64,000 bases of DNA from contig CAKJVC010000092.1 in assembly GCA_918026815.1 (NCBI GenBank), positions 186,001 through 250,000 of the forward strand. The letters are read 5' to 3'. The position numbers and the translations under genes were made by a program. Source of the stretch: Chalara sp. BL73 (lineage: Eukaryota > Ascomycota > Leotiomycetes > Helotiales). Position 1 is the stretch's first letter. Every line of letters starts with the position of its first letter. Shown here piece after piece: positions 12,615 through 23,667 of the stretch. The notes under the pieces are model-generated. The model was given only the letters and a program-made list of their open reading frames with translations, was not told the origin of the DNA and did no database searches.

Positions 12615-13375
12615 ATGGCGACAGATATACAGCAAACGCCGTTCGTCAAGCAGCTAGCTGCAAATGGTATGATTTTCCTATTCCCATAATTTCACCAACT
12701 AACTAATGATCAGATCGTCCCACGCGCGACAAAGCCCTTGATTCCCTCCGCACATTCCTTTCAGGGCGGCGTGAGCTGCCTGCCCTCGAACTGTTAAAGC
12801 TATGGAAAGGTCTCTTCTACTGCATGTGGATGTCCGATCGGCCACTCACCCAACAAGCTCTCGCAAACTCGCTCGCTGATCTTGTCCCTATCCTTCCTAC
12901 AGAAAACACCATCCCTTTCCTACGCGCCTACTGGCAGACCATGCAGCGCGAATGGATGAATATCGACTATCTACGTATGGAGAAGTTTCTGTTACTCATG
13001 CGTCGGTATCTTGGTGCAACATTTGCAGTGTTAAAGAAGGGGAAGTGGAATGAGAAGGACATTAATGAACACCTCGCGTTGCTAGAAGAGTTTCCTTGCA
13101 ATGTAGAGGATGTTAGGATTCAGAATGGGATGCGGTTTCATGTTATCGATATTTGGATTGATGAGCTTGAGAAGGTGGGCGCTTTACAGGAGAAGGGGGC
13201 GAGTATTCCATTAGAGCTTCTGTTGCAGCCTTTGAGGAAGTTAGCAAAAGATAGCCCGATCAAGCCTGTAAGAAAGAAGGCAAAAGAAGCATTAGAAGAT
13301 GAGCGACTACCTGGTAATGAAAACACAGGGGAAGTGCAACCAGATGATGATGAATGGAGTGGCATTGAAGACTAA
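12615..13375 (+). CDS. RRP1: Ribosomal RNA processing protein 1 (Nop52 family)
   Basis: A short first exon (12615-12666) starts MATDIQQTPFVKQLAAN. It joins 12714-13375 through a 47-nt phase-1 intron to give 237 residues. The body matches the Nop52 domain: TRDKALDSLRTFL, LKLWKGLFYCMWMSDRPL, RMEKFLLLMRRYL and GMRFHVIDIWIDELEKVG. Nop52/Rrp1 acts in the nucleolus in maturation of 60S pre-ribosomal particles (27S to 25S/5.8S processing). The C-terminus is short and acidic (DDDEWSGIED). The length is near that of yeast Rrp1 and much shorter than the animal proteins. Confidence 0.94.
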
Positions 13376-13581
13376 GTGTACCAGTTCTTTACGGTTGGAG
13401 TTTGGTTCATAGGGAAGATCTTCAAAATTATGCAAGGCGTTCAGGTTGATGCTATTATGTAGTATTTCTCGCTGTGGATTATACAGAAAGTCAACCAAAA
13501 ACAGGCAATCTACCTCCTGGGTATCAAATGTCGCAGCTCAAGAACAGAATTTAAAAACTTTTCAACCACACACAAAATACA

Positions 13582-15300
13582 TTAAGGCCCAGGAGCCTCA
13601 TACTGGCCAGACTTAGACAGTACTGTGCCTAAACCCTTATGTACCTCTGCCTGGAAAGGCATGAAAGGAACGCGTTCGCCGTCTATACTAATGTATCCGT
13701 CTGCTTGGTTCTTTGGGATGATTCGATAGCCAAGAACTTTTCGATAGTGCACCAAAGGCATGTCAAAGAATTTGCCATTTTCAACACCGAACATCATCTG
13801 CAGTTGAGTTACGCGACTGATATCCGCGTCAATGGTGACGAGGTCCATGTAGCCGTCGTTGGGCAAAGCAGCTGGAAAGAAATTTGCGTCCGCTGCCATA
13901 TATGCCATCTGCGACCGAATTAGACATGTCTACCTTCATATGGGCAAACCAGCTTACGTTTCCGCAATAAAAGTTCCCGAGCTTGTTATAAGAAACCAAT
14001 TCCCATCCTTCTGGCAATTTGTCATTGACAGTCCCGTATCTCAATGGTGGTAAGCCATCGTCATTACTGCTGCTTGCTGAGGCATCATCGTCTAGAAGAT
14101 TCCTGTACCCTCTTCTCTCACTTGCAGGTTCGTGGTTGGCCCTTTCTTTTCTCCAATGTTCCCTGATCGATGGCTTGTCCTCTATAGCTACCTTAATTGC
14201 GATATCACATGGGTATTTGACCTGGTTTAGTAATCGTATCAAGAACCCATATGTAAATCGAGCCCCACCCATCCACCGGATGTGCTCAGTAGCAAGATCG
14301 GACTCAGCGACTATACCCAAAGATTGAGATAAAAAGCTGAGTGTTCTAGTCTCTCCCTGAGTGATTGAAACGAGATCCATTGGCGTATGGATGCCTTTGA
14401 TAATGGCTAGGGCGGCTATACTCACGCTATATGACCCATTCAAATTGCAGCTCATCGCATTGCCACTTCCGCAAGGAATGTGAGTTACTGCAACCTTTGA
14501 CAATGCCTTTTTCGCATCAGGCCTCTTCCCAAATCCATTGAAGATCTCATATGCCAATCCATCACCAGAACAGGAGACTACGATATCATATGCGTCAATG
14601 TCCAGTTTTTCCGCTATTTCCATGGCTTCGCCTCCATATTTTGTCTTGACCATATCAATGGCACATCGCGCTGCCTTGAACAAAGGTTCAGCATCACGAT
14701 GATACCATTTCTCAGCACTACCTTTACCGCTGTGGGGATTGACCAATATCTTCGCCCGTTTTCTCCTTTGTGACGCGCCATATGCTCGATCCACTAGTTT
14801 CGCAATCCATTGATTGACAGCCTCTGTTGTAAGCCTTTCAACTGCAATAGTATATTTCAACGTTGCAGCGCGCACATTCTTTTTCGATGTTGGCGATGCA
14901 TAATCGATTGTCAGCTGGTTCCCTTCAAGCTGTGCCCAAAGGATATTGTAAAATGGAATTGAGCGTGTGTTGGCTGTGGCTTAAGCCCATGTTAGTGTTA
15001 ACATTTGAGCGACGCAAATGCGATGTTGAAGCTGTACCTGACGGCCATAAACCACAACAGCTCCTGCTATCTTTTGTCTCCAATGCCTCATCTGTGATGA
15101 AGATTAGCAGTGCCAATCACGTCCATTTCGGCTCGCAACTCACCCAAAACAATCAGCGAGTCAGTTGCCAAGGTAAGAGTGGCATCTCTTCCTACTGCCA
15201 GCGTCGAGTCTAAGGCGAAGGAAGCATCTCGGACCTGTTCATCAATGGATGCCATTGGGTCAACAAAGGGATTGTCGGCGGTGGTGTTTGAAGTGGTCAT
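13582..15300 (-). CDS. Sphingoid long-chain base kinase / diacylglycerol kinase family
   Basis: Four exons (15144-15300, 15038-15091, 13958-14973, 13582-13908) give 517 residues with phases that all agree. The lipid-kinase catalytic domain shows ILVNPHSGKGSAEKWY (nucleotide loop), VVSCSGDGLAYEIFNGF (the SGDG motif) and HIPCGSGNAMSCNLNG. The C-terminal lobe is rebuilt by the last splice: FYCGN joins MAYMAADANFFPAALPNDG, as in yeast Lcb4/Lcb5. The expected role is phosphorylation of sphingosine or phytosphingosine to the 1-phosphate, a heat-stress and growth signal, at ER/Golgi or plasma membrane. There is no TM segment. The small 54-nt second exon is easily missed by gene finders. Confidence 0.93.
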
Positions 15301-16099
15301 ATCGTGATGCACCTTAACATCCCAAGCATGATCCTTGAGGTGATGACACTGCTTAGTGATAAATGCTTGAGAGAGACAAGTTCTTTGTGAGTAGTTGACG
15401 AGGTGCGTAAGAGAGGATTAAGCGTCAGCTGTTTGTGAGCTATAACTTGGAGGCCGGTCCGACCACTTGCCGTGGCAACCGAGCGTCGTTGTCTGTAACT
15501 CAAGACGGCAGTTCTCCGGTGCTGCGTATCCTGGAATTTTGACTAGAAGAAATTCAGAAAGGCTATGAAGACTTAAAAGGAAGATGTTTGTGCATTTCAA
15601 TGTTGGTTGGCGGTTTTAAGGTACAACAGGCTGGTTGTACCTAGGCTAGAATTCTCCCCCGCAAAGTCACGGAGATCGCATCACATGTGAACCTTGCTTC
15701 AAAGAGAGTACATGTGTATTGGATGTAACTTCACTTGGACTTAATTGGGTATAGATCGCTTTTACTGTGGTGTTGAATGTTACCTCCGACACGCCCGCAA
15801 TGGATACCTGAAAAACTACAAGGCAGCTTCTGTGGTATTGGATTGTATTTATTGCGCTGCCCAAGATCTAGACAACGCCTTTTTTCTTTCCTGCGCCGGT
15901 TTGCTCTGATGGTAATCAAGCGCGGCGGCTTTACAAAACTTTCGCTATATCCCACGCCGAGATGACATGAAACGGGACACCGGTACACTCAGAGCCATGC
16001 TTTTCCCCACATTGACTATCCTGCATCTGCTCCAAGTCTACCAAATGGAGGAGATTGCATACCACATGGTTTACCTATGATCATCACCTATATCTTCCA
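15301..16099. other. Intergenic region between LCB kinase and beta-COP genes
   Basis: There are about 800 bases containing the kinase promoter and the beta-COP 3' flank. No coding signal is visible. Confidence 0.4.
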
Positions 16100-19086
16100 T
16101 CAAGCAACCTCTCCAACCTTGTGCAATCCTTTCAAAGATCCCAGACTAAGAGCGAGTCCTTGCGATCTGCTACGAATTCTAACAAATCCAGTTACAGGTC
16201 CATCTTCACCCTCCTTCTCAATGCTGAGATTAGCAAGCGCATCCTCGCCTGAAGAAATCAGTCAGCCATCAGTGTAGACCGTAGCAAGAATTAGACATAC
16301 CGAAAACGCTTCGAGCGTATAGATTAGCGCTCAAAAATTGACAGTCACCTTTCAAGGAAGCTTCCGGTGTGAGACAGCTCATGTTTGTGCAGGCCATTAA
16401 TTGCGTGAGGAATTCTCTTAACGACTTTGCTTTTGAGTTGATGTTGACCTTGTTCTCCCACTCAAACTCAGTCCACATGGTCCGGAATTGAGTCTCCGTG
16501 CACACGGCTGGTTGAATGTAATCCATAATGTCAACATGTACATCGTTCAAGATCACTACATTATTCTCTGTAGAGCTGGCACCATCATAGACGACATTGC
16601 CAAAGATAACCCCTGTATCAGTCGAAGAAACCTTGATTGTAGTCTGAACATTCTGGAAATCATGTGGACCAAGATTTTGTGTTATTGGCCGCTCGACGAC
16701 TTTAAGATCTCCTAACGTCGCGAACTCAACAGATAAGTTTTGAAGTGTTACTTCGGTTTGGTTGACGAGAAGAACGTCCAGGACGATGTCGAATTGGTGC
16801 ACCTTCACATATGCTTCCGCATAGACCGGATCTGAGAATCCAGTGAGCTGTACAACTCTACTCAGCTTGGATGAAAGATCTTCTACTGTTGAGTCTCCAC
16901 CTGTGGCCTTTTGTAAATCAAGTTCTACCTCGTCTGTACCATCACCAGCATTTTTCTTTGCCAATTGTCGAATAAAGACGACGTCATCGACTTGCACAGC
17001 CGTCTTGGCCTTCTCAACAGCTGCTTTGGCAGCCCTCTTCTTCTCCTCTACTTGCACCATATCACGGAACGCTTTTCGAGTATCCGCCAAGAAGACAGTC
17101 TCGAGCTTCTTATTCTGCGCAAACTCGGCAAGCGACCTAACACAGGACATGATTCTATCTACAGAATCCTCATCAATAGGAGCCTTGACGAACTGTGATT
17201 GTCCGACACGGATGATTGATATCATTATTAGCATGGCTTCCGCTCGGAGGGCATTAGTACGAGCTGCGTCTGGTGAGATCTCGGAATGGCGCATGACAAG
17301 TTTGGTGAGTGTAGAAGAAAGAACAGAGGCAAGATAGTAGTCTCCGTCGAGAATAAGTTGCCGGAGCGGAGGCTTTTGGGCAGCCTTGACCGCTTCTAAT
17401 TTAGCGGCAACTGCGGATTGACTCGTCAGAGCACTTTCGGTGGCATAGGTACCATCAGCAAGTACTCTGCGCGATCCAGTTGGCGCTGCTTTTGAGTGTC
17501 CATTGACTTGTTCTGTAGGTTGAGTAGGTTCGGCTCCATCAGCAACCTCATCAAGGAGACGCTGTTCTGAGGCTAAAATGGGAATTTCACCCAGGCTGGC
17601 CCGAATACGCTGCCATGCATCACGAATATCCTTAGGTTCCAAGGAATATTCTCCCACAATCCAAAGTGCTCCGCGGTAGACCTTGCCAGCTCTGACTTCG
17701 CTCAAAGTAGAGACCAAGCGTTCTACAATAGTAGGCCGCAGCTTGGGAAACTTCTCCACCACTTCTTTGACGAATGTAATCACGTCGACCGCGGAAGTAG
17801 CATTGAAGTCTGCAATGAAATCCATAAGAAGTCCCACAACGCTTGCAGCCACTTCTGAGAACTTGATTGCGCATTGGTGGATAGAGTGGATTAGTAATTG
17901 TCGGTATTCGTTGTTCTTTTCGTATTCTTGATCGACAGTTTTGGATAGTTCTTTCTTCAATAGCAACACGACTTCCTCTACATTTTTACTTGAAACCATC
18001 TCCAAAGCCAGCTCCAAGGCCTTCCGACGTACATCCAGATCGGGACTGGAGAGAACTCGCAGAATCTCCATAATCAAATCATCCAGCACACCTGAGTTCT
18101 TTTGCCGTAATTGATCCACACGATCTAGTACGATGAGCTTCACGTTGTTATCGGCCTCCTTGATGCTGAGCTCTATAAATTTCGATGCAGCAGCTTTCAC
18201 GGCAACAGGATTGGTTGTTAAGGCGGTCAACGAGGATGCAGCCTCATATATGACCGTAGATTCTCCTGATTCAAGAAGATCAAATATAAGACGTAAGTAT
18301 CGAGCTTTATTTTGTGAGTTCTGGACCGCATCTTTACGAATGAACTCAAGTTCCACCAACTGGAGAAGACCGTCGGCATTTGGGATGCCATCGAAGACAC
18401 CACTGAGATACAACAAAGCTTTATCATGGCTAATGCTGACCAAGGCTGCAAATGCATTTCGCTTGCAAGTAGCATCGGTCTCGGTCTCAAGGAAAGCTGC
18501 TAGCAAATCAGGCGCATCTGGGATCATCTCGGACGAGTGTTGAAAGATGGATGCCACAGCAAAGACAGCATTTTTGCGAACGTAGGCATGACGATGCTCG
18601 AGACAGGCCCGGGCAGGAGTGAGCAGTGGTTCAATGAGCTCAGCTTCACGTAGCTTGCACAAGAATCTTAGCGTATTGCCTCGGATATATTCATTGGGAT
18701 GCTGGAGATCGTTTCGAATACCATTACTATAAGCGTTAGTACATAAAACACAGATAGCAACATATAAAATTGCCATACCAGACCAGAATCATCTCTTGCT
18801 TTAGCTTTCCACTCTTCTCGTCCAGCTTAGGGCATATTTCGTAGTAGAAATATAGTAGTTTTTTGAGAGCCTTGTGCTTTGACGGCATCACAAATCGAAT
18901 AATGTGCATGAGCAACTGTGGCATGGGATCTCCATTTAACATTATGGTAAGGATGCGCTTCATCGTCTCCACCTTGCTCTCATCCGTGCCTTTTTCCAAC
19001 TGCGTTCGCAGTTCTGACATTGAAGGTACGTCCGCCGCATTGTCCTGATGCACCAGACTGTAGGAGTTTTCTAAAAAGGTAGCCAT
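16100..19086 (-). CDS. SEC26: Coatomer subunit beta (beta-COP)
   Basis: Exons 18779-19086, 16301-18726 and 16100-16248 give 960 residues. The adaptin-like HEAT solenoid starts at once ([63 protein letters not shown]). Linker sequence with poly-Ala/Lys follows. The C-terminal platform has [24 protein letters not shown] and [13 protein letters not shown]. The last exon supplies the conserved end [16 protein letters not shown] and [20 protein letters not shown]. Length matches the family (about 950). It is a subunit of COPI, which coats Golgi-to-ER vesicles. It is divergent from mago nashi. Confidence 0.97.
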
Positions 19087-19518
19087 GATGGCAGCGGTAG
19101 CAGTGACTCGGCAACAAGGTGCCTTGCTATTTGGCGCTCACTCAGACAGGATATGGTGTGAATAAAGTGCAAGCCGCAGTTCGACTATGGGTTAGGGAGT
19201 TCTGGCTAGAGTTGTGGAGGGCGGAGATTAGGGATTGAACTCTTTGTCGGTATGCAAAATTGCCGATCCCTCTGCAAAAGAATATGACGTGGCAGATGGC
19301 GCATCAGAACACAGAAGCACTTGTAGTATTATAAGTCTGTAAGTTGCTCCTGAGCTTCGTGTCCAATTCCACAGTGCGTGTGGACGCCTAAATTGTGAGG
19401 CATTCAAATTGCCCCGCCAATTGAATTTATGCTCCCAAAATCAAATTAACGGAGGCTTAACATAGGCCTCGAAGCTTCAGCCTTATTTACTAACTACCAT
19501 CTACCTCTATCCAACAAG
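19087..19518. promoter_or_regulatory. Bidirectional promoter, SEC26 / mago nashi
   Basis: There are 432 bases between the two start codons. The part next to mago (19380-19518) is AT-rich, followed by a CT-rich leader before the ATG. Confidence 0.5.
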
Positions 19519-20254
19519 ATGGCAACGTCAACCCCAGCGTCAAACGAGCAGTTCTACATCAGATACTAGTGAGTGGACTAGAATCGCACAAAAGAATTTA
19601 ACTAAAATATTGACAGCTCTGGTCATCAAGGCCGTCACGGCCATGAGTTTCTTGGTGAGAATTTACCATTGATGTTACTCCTCCCTTCCGTGGAAGTCCT
19701 AATAAATGTTGGTAGAATTCGATTTTCGAGTGCTAGGAGATGGCCGGAGTGCGTCAGCTCGATATGCAAACAACTCGAATTACAGAAATGACTCGCTCAT
19801 TCGTAAAGAGAGTATGCTGAACTAAGTAGGATAATAGATGAGAAACTGACCCTGGATTTTAGTGCATGTCAGTTCTCTTATGATTGATGAGATCAAACGA
19901 ATTATCAAGTCGAGCGAGATTTTGAAGTACGTTTCACTCAAGGCTCAAAACACTCTAGCTCACAACACGTAGGGAAGATGACAGCAAATGGCCCCAGAAG
20001 AATAAAGATGGGCGACAGGAATTGGAGATACGTTTAGGAAATGACCATATCTCCTTTGAGGTTTGGGTCCCTAGCCGCCACTAATTGAGTTTACTGACAA
20101 TTCGTTCTTTTAGACTGCGAAGATTGGCTCACTGGTAGATGTGACTGAATCTCAGGACCCCGAGGGCTTGAGGGTTTTCTACTATCTGGTTCAAGATCTG
20201 AAGGCATTAGTTTTCTCTCTGATAGCCTTGCACTTCAAGATCAAGCCAATTTGA
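19519..20254 (+). CDS. mago: Mago nashi, exon junction complex core subunit
   Basis: Six small exons (19519-19568, 19617-19654, 19716-19811, 19863-19926, 19973-20060, 20114-20254) assemble with consistent phases into 158 residues. The family sequence is almost continuous: [100 protein letters not shown], and it ends [15 protein letters not shown]. Mago binds Y14/Rbm8 in the nucleus and locks the exon junction complex on spliced mRNA. No exon exceeds 141 bases, so an ORF scan misses it completely. Confidence 0.97.
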
Positions 20255-21000
20255 GGACGAGAATAATAATGAGCACGGATGACCAAAACAAAGGCGTTCG
20301 GCGTTACATACCCATATGAAAAGAAGTCACAGAGCTAGGGAGCTGGTTATACAACGACACTATTTGCTTTAAGAGTCTCCTCCTTTTGCACTTGAATTAT
20401 TTTGCCCATGATACGGAGGTCAGCCGAAATCTGCAAGCCATGTGAATGGTCCTCATTGTTTGGAATATATTCTTTCCTACTTTGGTTTGAGATGCTATGT
20501 CTCAGGACATTCAAATTCAAGTCGCCCTCAACAGAATGAGATACTTCTACTGCCAAGTTGTTTTGATCACAGAACCTGGCTTATAATTACTAGAAGAGTA
20601 ATGCTTGTGCCAGTAGATAATTTATGGATATAAATTTGGATGTGAATGCAGATGCATCGTCTTCTCCCTATTATGAGATTCTAGTTTACAAAGATTCTGA
20701 TCCGATGTATACATAAGATATCGTACGTATGGAAAACGTCTTGAAATTTTCAAATCTGGGGAAATGGAGAAATGGGTTGGGGCTTTGCCAAGAAATCTGG
20801 CTCCCTTATCAAGGAAGACTGACAACCTCAAAATCACAAACTGAGCATACAATCTAGCTTCCCATCCCCATTGCGAGATTGACTCACCACAATCGCCATG
20901 TCCATCTAATTCTCGCGGCGCATCGCTAATTCATTTCTCTTTCTGTATCATTAGACTCTTATTCACACATCTTCCTCCCGCGCCGGTCGCAAGACCAACC
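20255..21000. other. Intergenic region between mago and Gid4 genes
   Basis: There are 746 bases with no coding model. The right third is likely the Gid4 promoter and leader. Confidence 0.4.
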
Positions 21001-22120
21001 ATGCCCACGCCTTCTAACAATGAAAGCACCATATCCTTACACTCCTCCTGTCCTCCCGAACTCGACGATGATAGATCAAGCTGGCGGAACATGGATGGCA
21101 TACGTGAAGCAGAGGTCATAACAGCGCCCGAAGTGCATCAGCAACCTACGCCTCCTCCGTCCGACTCACAGGTAGTCGGCGTAGCGGAGACACATATGGA
21201 TGAGCAGAGCAAACGAATGAATATCGATGAGGAGGCAGCGGCTTCCAACATGCTCTCTCCCATGAGCACAGTAGGAGACAAACAAGAGGAGAGCGACTTA
21301 CCTGCTCTGACGAGTACACATCTAAGTTCTCCTTCCATGGGTTACGACTTTTCTAATGTTCGAGTGAGTCCTTTTAACAATCCGTAGACTTTTATGGAAT
21401 TGGAGCAGTTGAAGTAATTAATTGTATGAGCAGTTAATACCCACTTCTCCTTCATCCTTCTTGCGAGCTGGTAGCAGATTCCATGGCACTCAACAATCCG
21501 AACGTCAAGTATATGATGTCCAGGTCGAAATCAAACATGTTGATATGCGAGAATCTTTTCTATGCGGCTATTTGCGCATACAAGGTATGTTCCAAGAATT
21601 AACAAAATGGTCAACTTGGTGATTAACCGGTGTCTGCAGGCTTGACCGAAGACCATCCAACACTTACAACATATTTTGAGGGCGAAATAATAGGGCCTAA
21701 ATACACTTTTTACACTAAACATCAAGACTGGGGATCGTCTAACAACGTGGACCTTCAACACTGGCAGAAATTCCAGGCTTTCCGACCCTTACAGAAGCTG
21801 GCAAAGAGAGGAATCCCTATGCCAGGGCTCGCAACGCAAGATAACATATTCATGCGATGGAAAGAGCATTTCTTGGTCCCTGACCACCGAGTCCGGACTA
21901 TCACTGGTGCAAGTTTCGAGGGGTTTTATTATATTTGCTTCAACCAGATCAAGGGGAGTGTGAGCGGCATATATTTTCATGCCAAGAGTGAAAAGTAAGT
22001 CCGCTGAGGCCAGTGATCGCGACCCGAAGAGATAGCCTGCTGATGCTTTACAGATTTCAGCAATTAGAGCTGGAGCACGTGCAGGATAAGGGTTGCTTCG
22101 CGGCGGTGGAGTTTCGATGA
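21001..22120 (+). CDS. GID4: Vid24/Gid4 family substrate receptor of the GID ubiquitin ligase
   Basis: Exons 21001-21363, 21434-21584, 21640-21994 and 22054-22120 give 311 residues. The first exon encodes a Ser/Pro/acidic, disordered N-terminus. The Vid24 barrel then runs from SFLRAGSRFHGTQQS through VYDVQVEIKHVDMRESFLCG, YLRIQGLTEDHPTLTTYFEG, EIIGPKYTFYT and FMRWKEHFLVPDHRVRTITG to ASFEGFYYICF. In yeast this receptor reads N-terminal proline degrons of gluconeogenic enzymes and causes their glucose-induced degradation by the GID/CTLH E3 complex. Length is close to yeast Gid4 (362) and human GID4 (300). Confidence 0.95.
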
Positions 22121-22640
22121 AGATAAATGATTTACACATGAGATGAATATCGATCGGAAATGGCATGGGATTTTGGGGGGCAGATTTTCTTTCGGGATGC
22201 GGAATCTGCTAAAGGAGCATGGACCGGGAAGCACTGGAAGCGACAGCGGCAGTGTAATTCATTGAGAAGGAGTTTCTACATTCTGAGTGTTCTTGATTCG
22301 AATGTGTAACCGTGTCTGCGTAGACCTCGTATGTAGGCATTTGTTGATTGTGTATAGCTCTCTGTGAAATGGAATCACGGCGCCAATCAGAGAGGAGTAG
22401 AAAGGCCAACTGACTCAGGACCTGTCAAAGTGAACTCTAAACCCTCAGATATCGGGAGCCTAGGATCTCGCCAAGACAATCCCCTAATCTCAGCCCTTAT
22501 GACACAGATATCCTACTCAGCCTCGTGGCCTCGTCCGCGTCTTCCCTCACAAGGGTCTACTTTCGAATCCCTCTGCTTGCTTAACCACCATTGCTTCCAC
22601 ACTCTCACCCAGAAGCACCACACAAGCACTTCAACTCACA
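22121..22640. promoter_or_regulatory. Intergenic region and leader of the small membrane-protein gene
   Basis: There are 520 bases. The final 100 bases are pyrimidine-rich with CACA/TCACC tracts, typical of a fungal 5' UTR. Confidence 0.4.
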
Positions 22641-23441
22641 ATGGATTTCGCACCCTACCAAGACGTCTCCCCCGAAACGCACCGCGCCCTCTCACCACCA
22701 CCCAACCGATCCTCCCTCGAACAGCCCCGTGAAGGTCGACGCTCCTTCTCCCCGAACATCCAGTCACCACCGCTCTCGCCGACCAAAGCGCCTCCCAACA
22801 ACCCCTGGGCGCCCGTTCGCTCCTCGTTAGATGCGGTGGTGCCTTCCTTCGTCGGGCGCGCTTTCGGAAGCGACGGGGCGGGATTGGAGGGTGGAAGGGG
22901 GCATATAAATGAGTTCGAGACGAGCCTGCCGATACGCTTGGATTACGAGGCGTGTCTTGCGTACTTGTTGCTGCCGCCTGCTGGAGGGGTGTTGTTGCTG
23001 TTGGCGGAGCAAAAAAGTGATTATGTTCGGTACGTCTATGCAAGAAATTTTGTCAAATTATATGTTGGAATTTTGTGAGACTGGGCAAGGAGACATGGCC
23101 TACGACGGAAGTTGGAAGTTGGAACAGGAAGTGGATCTGAAGAAGGTAAATGCTAACAGCATCAACAGATTTCACGCATGGCAGAGTTCTCTGCTCTTTA
23201 CGGCTATCTTCGTTCTGCATCTGATATTCTCTTGGTCTGCGTTCATCTCCTGGACGTTCCTCATATGCGATATAGTGTTGATCAGCTATCTTACGCTGAG
23301 AGCATATAAAGACGGTATTTTACCCCTTTCCCCTCCTGGTGTTCGTTATAAGAGCTAACATTCGTACAAGCGGATACATTAGATAGGTGCGAGGTGCCTT
23401 TCTTTGGGAAACTTGCTAGTAGTATTTTAGATGATGAGTAA
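22641..23441 (+). CDS. Small multi-pass membrane protein, DUF4870/Tic20-like
   Basis: Exons 22641-23029, 23169-23314 and 23371-23441 give 201 residues. Residues 1-95 are Pro/Ser-rich. Hydrophobic segments follow at ACLAYLLLPPAGGVLLLLAE, SSLLFTAIFVLHLIFSW and ISWTFLICDIVLISYLTLRA, with the motif KSDYVRFHAWQSSLL spanning the first splice. The end is CEVPFFGKLASSILDDE. The YVRFHAWQS string between TM1 and TM2 is characteristic of the DUF4870/Tic20-like family in fungi. Its function is not known to me. The first intron is 139 nt, longer than its neighbours. Confidence 0.85.
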
Positions 23442-23667
23442 CTGAGCCTGCGTGAGGAGCTATACGGACGAGGAATGAGGATTTTGCGTAGATTTTCTTG
23501 GTGGGTTTGTGATTTGACTATGCTAAGATACCCTTTTCTTCATGTGGCAGTTGTTTTAAAGCCAAACAACTTAATATATAATTATCAAATTAATAGCCCT
23601 AACATTCTCGTTCTCCGACACCCTGTATAACAATCCTTCAGCAAGTAGGAATCCCTCAGCTTGGAAT

